Assembly: GCA_900618425.1 (NCBI GenBank)
Contig: UZAN01057262.1
Span: 1-12,969, forward strand
Length of the DNA: 12,969 nucleotides
DNA from: Echinostoma caproni
Taxonomy: Eukaryota > Platyhelminthes > Trematoda > Plagiorchiida > Echinostomatidae
Direction: 5' to 3'
Shown here piece by piece: positions 7,356 through 12,969 of this stretch. A program made the translations under genes and the position numbers. The notes under the pieces are model-generated. The model saw nothing but the letters and a program-made list of their open reading frames with translations, was not told the origin of the DNA and made no database searches. Position 1 is the stretch's first letter, and each line of letters opens with the position of its first letter.

Positions 7356-7980
7356 GAAGTTAGACCCTGATGTAATGATTCAGACCACCCAACATATAAA
7401 TGTATCCAATTTTCACCCTCATTAGATCTCATCATAAGTGAACATTCACCGTACGGGCTTTGCACTCCAGACCCATTGCATGGTCAATCCAAATCAATGT
7501 TAATTTGAACCAACTATGCTTCGAACTTCACCTTCATGTACAATTTTCAGCTCACCCAGTTGAATGGATCTCACACCGTCACTCATAAGTAACTGTGAGT
7601 TCAACGTGAATGAAAAATCTTGTTTAGCAGACTTGAATGGGACAGTAAGGAAAACCTTCAAAGAAGACTTAATTTTGTGAAGTTTTGCTTAGAGTGAACG
7701 GATTTTCTCCTTTCGTAGCTGCTGGGCCAAAAGAAATGATTGACTATCTCTGAAGACGACACGAACAAACTTGAACTGTTTACTGCGATCAACCCGATAT
7801 GAACATATTATTACCGAGGTAACATATCTTCCGGAAGTCAAGTGCCGGACGGAACAAATCACAGAAAAAAAATTGTTTAACAAATAAATAAATCAATGAT
7901 TTGCTCGCTGACGGAACACCATCCGTGCAAAACTAAGTGCATTTTTTTCTAGGATTCACAAGTGAAGCCTTCGGCTAAGC
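7356..7980. other. unassigned spacer downstream of integrase fragment
   Basis: No Gypsy C-terminal region or LTR could be traced. The minus strand has a 64-codon open frame (7689-7883) containing FVRVVFRDSQSF, discussed as a weak finding only. Confidence 0.35.
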
Positions 7981-8674
7981 AAAGCCTGACAACGGGTAAA
8001 GCGACGGGGCGGTGTGTGCAAACTGCAGTCCATTGGGCGGCGGTGTTCAGTTTAGCGGATCATACGCCTTCTGGACGAGGTCAAACGCCCAAGGTGCACG
8101 ATGCACCTCACCGATCGAGGCAGTGACCACTGTCATAATCGAGGCGTGGTTCGTGCGTCTCATGTTGGTTGATTTGGCATCATGCTTTTTAGCCAACTCC
8201 CTCAGGTGAACTGCCGGTGGATCACCTACCCGGTTATAGACCCAGATACTGGCTTTTAGTCATCCCATCTTGGAGCGAAAACGCCTCCATAGCGCAGGGA
8301 TATCTTGGGGCCGTACGTACACGATGTTAGTGAGTGGGGCTTCCTCAGTGGAGGCTATTTGAGAGCCTTGGTCGTTAGGAGGTATTTCATGAGATGGATG
8401 GGAGGGGCTATCAGTTACAAACCAAGACAAACATCCTCAACCGTAATTTCCCTCTGCTTTTGTATCCTCGGATGTATTGTTGAACCTTCGAAATTTCGAA
8501 GCAAGTCTTAATTATTTCAGCACCCATATTAAGGTACCCATTCAACTTAATCGTTGATACCCAGAACGGACTCAACCTCCAATAAGTGGGTTAATAATCG
8601 ACCAAGAGGCAGACTTCCGAGCCTCCATAGTAGCCTGTACTATTTAACATTTAGAAAGGAGGAAGATGCAGTGG
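7981..8674. other. GC-richer, CpG-rich unassigned segment
   Basis: Positions about 7990-8340 are visibly richer in G, C and CpG than the flanks. They contain a 7-bp hairpin AGGTGCA/TGCACCT (8092-8098 and 8102-8108) and a direct repeat ATCGAGGC (8114-8121 and 8138-8145). The open frames here (8012-8209, 8305-8511) have no domain. Because the segment runs up to the second dispersed repeat copy, it could be part of the same retroelement's untranslated tail. Confidence 0.35.
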
Positions 8675-8840
8675 GATTTCACAATAGGCCTCAGCGAGTC
8701 GTGTCACCGATGACAGTTCATCCTCATCGGACAGCACCTGACTGATCAACTTTTCTATCGACTGATTCAGTGTTCTATCGATCTGTGCTCACATTGGGTT
8801 TGTAAATCGGTTCGGTAGAATTGCAGTCATCCCGTTTTAG
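8675..8840 (+). repeat. dispersed repeat, copy 2
   Basis: Diverged direct copy of 3489-3676. Exact shared blocks are CATCGGACAGC (8725-8735) and AGTGTTCTATCGAT (8769-8782). The pattern TAAATCGGTTCGGTA and a CAGTCATCC-like end also match copy 1 with few changes. The two copies lie 5.2 kb apart in the same orientation, on either side of the retroelement block. That arrangement could be coincidental insertion of one family twice. Confidence 0.7.
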
Positions 8841-9280
8841 TTTGGTGACTCCTGCGTTCGGGTACATCACAATTCTCTCCCTCTCATTTCAGTGTACAGA
8901 CGAAGTCTTGAACTAAATATTGATCGTCTCGTGCACACGCCCGTCAGCCTCTCAACAACGATAAGTATAGATTAATTAATTGAAATAAACACTGGCAACC
9001 AGATTGCAGGAAGAAATAAATTAGTCACTGTGTTTGACAACAATAGGAGACTTTCTCTAATATTCAAAGTCGCCAGGATATTTGCACTCCATGGAACTCT
9101 TCGTCTCCCTCCTCGCGCTCCCGCTACCCTCTTGTTATCTGCTCCGCGGTTCAATTAGTTTGGTTTATTTAGTTCAATCAATTTCAGACGATCTTTTCTT
9201 GTACAATGAACTTTGAACTCGTGTATATTCTCCTCGATTAGGATGAGAGGTTAACTAGTTAAAAGCTTTCGTTTCACGGA
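8841..9280. other. unassigned spacer
   Basis: AT-rich in its second half. The minus-strand open frame at 8972-9154 is not protein-like. No repeat or RNA gene was recognised. Confidence 0.4.
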
Positions 9281-9308
9281 TCAACTAATAAAGGTCAACT
9301 AATAAAGG
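9281..9308. repeat. 14-bp perfect tandem duplication
   Basis: TCAACTAATAAAGG occurs twice head to tail (9281-9294 and 9295-9308). Identity is perfect, so the duplication may be recent. Confidence 0.9.
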
Positions 9309-9470
9309 AAGATCTGGGTACAGAAATAATCTCCTATTGTATTTCTCCCAGTTAATCGCTTTTGGCATCTGTAGCTATTTTTATTGCACGGTAATATTTG
9401 ATATGGAAATTGTCCCGCATGTTTTGCTCTCCCGTATCATGTCCTTCTGTGGTGATCCGGGCCTATGAGA

Positions 9471-9732
9471 TGACGCGTACCCTGGAGTGACGCGTTACAG
9501 TTTTGGACAAATGCTATCAATCAAACTTCTCGGGTGACGTCAGCAACGCGCGTACATATCGCTGCTTCCGACTACATGCCATAGGTAGATCGTACCAGCC
9601 AATCAGAGACCGTGCGGCCCAGACAGAAGCAGAACGATGTCAGGAATACTGGAACGCGATTGGTAGGAGCCCGGACAACCAATGAGCCTACTTTGTACAT
9701 ATTATTTAATCCCTTTTATTTCTTCCAATAAA
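9471..9732 (+). promoter_or_regulatory. CRE/CCAAT cluster with TATA-like and poly(A) signals; promoter or LTR-like
   Basis: Two TGACGCGT boxes (9471-9478 and 9488-9495) are followed by a perfect CRE palindrome TGACGTCA (9535-9542). CCAAT follows at 9599-9603, its inverse ATTGG at 9659-9663 and CCAAT again at 9679-9683. A TATA-like TATTTAAT lies at 9703-9710 and AATAAA at 9727-9732. CRE and CCAAT boxes ahead of a TATA-like stretch are typical of RNA polymerase II promoters. The close AATAAA is typical of the U3-R layout of an LTR. With a Gypsy integrase relic 2 kb upstream on the same strand, a solo or 3' LTR is plausible, but no clear TG...CA ends, primer-binding site or second LTR were found. 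The 60-codon frame at 9503-9685 overlaps the cluster and is not called. Confidence 0.35.
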
Positions 9733-10043
9733 CGAACTGTTACCCCTGTGGTCTTTTCCTCACGTCTCAGTCACATGGGATATTGCGTGCTAGTGGCAGT
9801 GTGGTCCAGTTCTAACGTGACATCTGTGACGGCTAATCGGTGATTTGTATTCCATGATTCGTGTTCCGCTTGGGCATCGTAACAGTGTAAATAAAGTCCG
9901 CGACGGAACAACTAACTGTGCTTAGTTTTGACTAAAAGTATGCATCACGCACCGCCAACAAACTGCTTCGAAGAACCTATGCGTACACGATAGATAGTAG
10001 GCTGTATTGTCGTCAAGATAGCTTGTAATTACTGGTAAACTAA
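9733..10043. other. unassigned spacer
   Basis: If the upstream cluster is a cellular promoter, its first exon would begin about here. No start codon with a convincing coding stretch was found. Confidence 0.35.
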
Positions 10044-10052
10044 GGGGGGGGG
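10044..10052 (+). repeat. G9 homopolymer
   Basis: Nine consecutive G on the + strand; the first of three such runs in the right-hand part of the window. Confidence 0.9.
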
Positions 10053-10962
10053 CGAGAATGTGAAATTCCATGTAGATTCTTTCCACTGCGGACAACAGAT
10101 AACCAGTAAGAAAACGCCTTCAGTAATACTGCTTCAGAAGGAACAAATGCCCATAGGATATTGTCTGGTAAAGTGCTGGAAAACATGCGGCGCAATGTAT
10201 GTTTCGAGGAAGAGGTTGTCTGGAGGAATTGGCTGAATGTTGCAGGTTGAATGCATGGGTGTGCTTGTGAGTAGCTAATTATCAGAAAGGAGTTTCTGCT
10301 AATTGTCGCGTCAGAAATGTGTAGCACGGTTTGTGTGTTTGTGTTCGCGGTCTAACTAAACTCCCACCAAAACGCTACACACTTCAATCGAAAATATCGC
10401 GATATACTACAGTGCTAGTTTACTCGTTTATATTTCTTCCAATTCATGCTCACGTCGGTTATCTTGCCGCATCGGAGGTGTCTGTTACATGAGAAAGTAG
10501 GTATTGGGGTTTTAAATGGTCTCAAAGTAAATAGCATATCGGTTTGATTTATGATTTCTGGCAATCAGTGTGCACTGCAAAACCTCGAGTTGTTACTTCC
10601 CGATCCAGGAGATCCTGAAAACTACCTGAAAAAGAAACAAGTTAATCCGAGAAGTGATTTTAAGAAAGTATCTAAAAGGGATGAAAAATTTTTGTGGATT
10701 TGCGTTTAGCTTAAATTACGTAAGTGCCGGGAAGGACTCTTGAGTTTTAGCTGGCTCCAAATTTGCCGTCAAACCACGCGCACGTGCTTTTGACGCTCGA
10801 GCATACTGATTATTCGAGGATTCGTATTGGTAGACTGCATTGTCTACAGGCAAGAAGTCGAACTGGAAAATAAGATCGTTTTCGGTCTATCATTTACAAG
10901 CAGCACTCGTTTAAAGGTCACAACATAGCATGGGTCAAGGAAACAGAAAAAAAGGAGATTAA
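10053..10962. other. unassigned spacer
   Basis: The minus-strand 95-codon frame at 10040-10327 starts next to the G9 run and has no domain; it is not called. A perfect 12-bp palindrome ATATCGCGATAT lies at 10394-10405. A 7-bp hairpin CGTCAAA/TTTGACG (10767-10773 and 10789-10795) has GCACGTGC in its loop. Confidence 0.4.
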
Positions 10963-10982
10963 GTGTGTGTGTGGGGGGGGGG
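10963..10982 (+). repeat. (GT)5 followed by G10
   Basis: Five GT units (10963-10972) run straight into ten G (10973-10982). It is a slippage-prone tract and its length may vary or be mis-assembled. Confidence 0.9.
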
Positions 10983-11510
10983 TCATTTTGTAAACGGAGT
11001 AAATGGGTTCTACCGTATTCACCCATTCTGACGGAATATTCCAACTCCACCTTATGAGCCATGATTACCTCTCCTCCACCCCCAACACCAGCCTACTGCA
11101 AGGATTTTTCTAACACATCCGTCAGATATTCTATTCAACTTTGGTGATCGGTGATACATTTTTCGGCTGTTCTGTTATGAATGGTTGTTAATCCGTTGTT
11201 TTCGATACATTCTGTGAACGATAAACTGTGGGGGGGGGGATTTGCGCGAAAATGTTTCTTTTTCTATCGATCAGTTTGAATGAATTTGACTTTTGAATAT
11301 CAACTTTTCCTAGTGCCCTTTCCAATTAAACAATTGATTGATTTCGGGTCTCCTAGGTTTCATTCAAATCAACTTACGCAACTATCCCCTGACGATGACT
11401 GGGGATACATAACTCCATACGATTAATAGGGTTTTGAAACTAACCGGACCAAAGACCATGGGAACTTAACTTAGATAAACTGAGCATCATCATTTTGCAG
11501 TCTCTATCGA
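10983..11510. other. unassigned spacer with G10 run
   Basis: A G10 run lies at 11230-11239. No coding or repeat family was recognised in the rest. Confidence 0.4.
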
Positions 11511-11530
11511 GTGCGCGCGCACACACACAC
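11511..11530. repeat. GTGCGCGCGCAC(AC)n alternating tract
   Basis: Twenty bases of strict purine-pyrimidine alternation: a self-complementary GTGCGCGCGCAC core followed by AC units. Such tracts favour left-handed Z-DNA under supercoiling (general knowledge; not tested here). Confidence 0.9.
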
Positions 11531-11823
11531 TACCTGGCAATAGCAAAGTTATTGCCATCTGATGAATCGGTATAATCTGTATTGTCCCAACTCCATAGCT
11601 GTTGCAAACAGAAAGTCTAATTGCCTCTGGCCCTTTTAGCTCCGTGGAATGCGGGCATAAATGCATTCGGATGTCACTCGGTCGGAGCAGCAAGTACTGT
11701 CACATGGCCTGTGAAGATGAGGGTGATACCGTCCCAAATTTAGCACAATCCTAGTTCCAGACAATCTCTGTCCCATGGAATCACACTTCTGAAAAAGGAT
11801 CGTAGCTGCTTAGGTTTCTCGCA
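11531..11823. other. unassigned spacer
   Basis: No feature was recognised. The minus-strand frame at 11490-11693 crosses the AC tract and is not called. Confidence 0.4.
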
Positions 11824-11841
11824 GTTACCATTCATGGTAAC
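11824..11841. repeat. perfect 8-bp inverted repeat
   Basis: GTTACCAT (11824-11831) and ATGGTAAC (11834-11841) are perfect reverse complements with a 2-nt centre (TC). Confidence 0.8.
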
Positions 11842-11929
11842 CTATAGGTACACCCAAATTTCGATAGCCTGCTGTAATTGGTCAGAATACACATCCCCTG
11901 ATTTGCCCCACCCGACCTTTGGTGTTCAG

Positions 11930-12008
11930 TGGCCGATGACGCTGATGATGAGGATGATGAGATGGTCAGACAGTATGAGTCATGCAGCAGTCAGATCCAG
12001 ACGGTTCA
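11930..12008 (+). CDS. candidate internal exon, acidic peptide (partial, unrecognised)
   Basis: Seen: a pyrimidine-rich tract (CCCCTGATTTGCCCCACCCG, then ACCTTTGGTGTTCAG) ends in AG at 11928-11929, a good acceptor. GTATGTGTATT at 12009 is a good donor. The 79 bases between are open in the frame giving ADDADDEDDEMVRQYESCSS then QIQTV, a very acidic start and a more ordinary end. The exon would begin and end inside codons. The sequence after the donor is pyrimidine-rich and intron-like. No matching upstream or downstream exon was found, and I do not recognise the protein. The overlapping 183-codon frame (11834-12385) is less protein-like because it crosses a CA repeat and a pyrimidine tract. 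The GAT/GAG repetition could also be simple low-complexity DNA. Confidence 0.28.
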
Positions 12009-12114
12009 GTATGTGTATTTTTCTATCTGCTCGTTACCTGTCCAACTTCCACTCTGTCTGTTTGTCTATCCATCTCTCCCTTTATCTCCACGGTTGTCCA
12101 GGCGTCAATCTCAC

Positions 12115-12144
12115 TACACATATGCATGCACACACACACACACA
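12115..12144. repeat. 30-base alternating purine-pyrimidine tract with (CA)8
   Basis: Strict alternation runs from 12115 to 12144 and includes ATATGCATGC followed by eight CA units (12129-12144). It is a microsatellite with Z-DNA-forming potential. Several apparent open frames on both strands run through it and are artefacts. Confidence 0.9.
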
Positions 12145-12716
12145 GAGCCAGGGCGTAGAGAGAGAAAAACTTAGCGGGAACCTTGCCTCGAAGCGCATCA
12201 GTCGTACAAACGGCATTGCGTCCTCGAGACACATCACTAAGCGTGGTATGGTGTTGAACTGGACTGGGACGGAGTTAGCAAAACTTCCGACAAATGTCGA
12301 GTGTGGACGGACCCGTTGTTTGACCACCTCTCTCTCGTTCGCTCGCTGTTTTTCGTGTGTGCGTGCGTTCCGCTGTGTGAAGTGAGTGTAACTGACCTCG
12401 TATCTACATCGTGTTCTGTTGTCCGGCTTCCTACCCTGGATGTCAAGGGTCCCCTCTATCTGGCCTTTTCTGGTGGGCCACTGCGCTTAGACCGTTTGCA
12501 ACGGGGGACCAATGGTCGTGAAGCCAGTGTGACGAGAGTGCGATCGCATGAGAGACCGGCCTGGACACAAACGGAAGGGAGCGCGCACAGCCGTCCTGCC
12601 TCAGCAGCTCGCGAACGTGATCGGGGTGATATGCATAGCGCGTGAATTGCAAACACCCACCAGCCCGTTCTCGGGACTGCCGTGCATATCCACAACGGAT
12701 GGTCACACACCTACAG
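12145..12716. other. CpG-richer unassigned segment
   Basis: From about 12440 to 12650 the DNA is richer in G, C and CpG than the rest of the window, with overlapping open frames of 81-114 codons on both strands and a CCAAT near 12510. None of the frames carries a recognisable domain. It could be a promoter or first-exon region, or a CpG-rich repeat. Confidence 0.35.
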
Positions 12717-12829
12717 TGTTTCTTAAAAGAAATGTGAACGGAGAACCCAGCAAAGGTTCAGTCCCTTTAACCATAACTATCGATAATTGGGAAGAAAATA
12801 TCGATGGTACAATAGAATTTAAAAATTGA
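12717..12829 (+). CDS. candidate terminal exon (weak, unrecognised)
   Basis: Within a longer open frame, the last part reads VFLKRNVNGEPSKGSVPL, then TITIDNWEENIDGTIEFKN and a TGA stop at 12827-12829. Its composition is balanced and protein-like, unlike the GC-rich Arg-rich stretch before it. A CTACAG at 12711-12716 could be the acceptor, but its pyrimidine tract is weak. Its phase does not join directly to the candidate exon at 11930-12008. I do not recognise the protein. It could be chance; no other support is visible. Confidence 0.2.
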
Positions 12830-12969
12830 TGAAAATGCTCTGGTAGTGAATATTAACTACAATTCAGGAAGAAGCCCAATTTTGATGGGGCAGGGAGGCT
12901 ATTTTATGGATTAGGCTGTCGCTGGATCGCCACTACCTGAAGCATACGACTTGTCGAAAGTGCACAAGG
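12830..12969. other. unassigned end of window
   Basis: No feature was recognised. If the preceding exon is real, this would be its 3' untranslated region; no AATAAA is seen here. Confidence 0.35.

Noticed and set aside
9503..9685. 60-codon open frame in the CRE/CCAAT cluster
   Set aside because: It overlaps the regulatory-site cluster, has no domain, and is more simply explained as open by chance in GC-rich DNA.
10040..10327. Minus-strand 95-codon frame
   Set aside because: Its peptide is Ser-rich without motifs, its C-terminal end is made by the G9 run, and no splice or promoter context is evident.
11834..12385. Longest open frame (183 codons, + strand)
   Set aside because: It runs through a pyrimidine tract and a CA microsatellite, gives His-Thr repeats, and overlaps open frames in other phases and on the other strand. 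It is not protein-like as a whole.
12443..12710. Two overlapping minus-strand frames of 84-87 codons
   Set aside because: Both arise from CpG-rich DNA with few stop codons. Neither shows a domain.
1..12969. CRISPR array, bacterial operon, rRNA or clear tRNA genes
   Set aside because: No regularly spaced repeats, long gene runs, rRNA-like blocks or foldable cloverleaf were seen.

Overview
This window looks like non-coding, repeat-rich chromosomal DNA of a eukaryote, most likely a flatworm of the digenean trematode type. That assignment is an inference from the kinds of retroelement relics present (a Penelope-like element, an RTE-like LINE with an APE endonuclease, and a Ty3/Gypsy-type integrase). 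There are no bacterial-style gene blocks. Every long open frame is short or low in complexity, and the one ambiguous base (N at 4425) points to a draft assembly. I see no intact protein-coding gene.

Layout. Positions 1-4040 are mostly unassigned spacer. They hold a hammerhead-ribozyme-like relic (41-102), a nested inverted repeat (351-438), a tRNA B-box-like motif on the minus strand (about 1275), a TIR-like pair (2035-2226), an (ATAAT)n microsatellite (3003-3030), a long imperfect hairpin with a third related copy (3122-3296), and the first copy of a dispersed repeat (3489-3676). Positions 4045-6690 form a mosaic of two retroelements on the + strand. The N-terminal part of a Penelope-like reverse transcriptase is followed by the middle of an RTE-like LINE (endonuclease plus RT palm), and then by the C-terminal part of a Penelope-like protein with its GIY-YIG nuclease. 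The Penelope RT core is missing and the LINE is cut at both ends. Positions 7050-7355 carry a frameshifted Gypsy integrase fragment on the same strand.

Positions 7900-8675 are GC-richer unassigned DNA. The second copy of the dispersed repeat follows at 8675-8840. A promoter- or LTR-like cluster lies at 9471-9732, with two TGACGCGT boxes, a perfect CRE, three CCAAT boxes, a TATA-like stretch and a polyadenylation hexamer. The right end (10040-12969) has three G9-G10 runs, two alternating purine-pyrimidine tracts, one plausible small acidic exon (11930-12008) and a weak terminal-exon candidate (12717-12829).

Nothing here appears to work as a pathway. The coding relics are dead copies with stops, frameshifts and altered catalytic residues. 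The most notable points are the Penelope/LINE mosaic with similar 10-11 bp sequences at both joins, the hammerhead-like relic, the 3122-3296 hairpin family and the CRE/CCAAT cluster.
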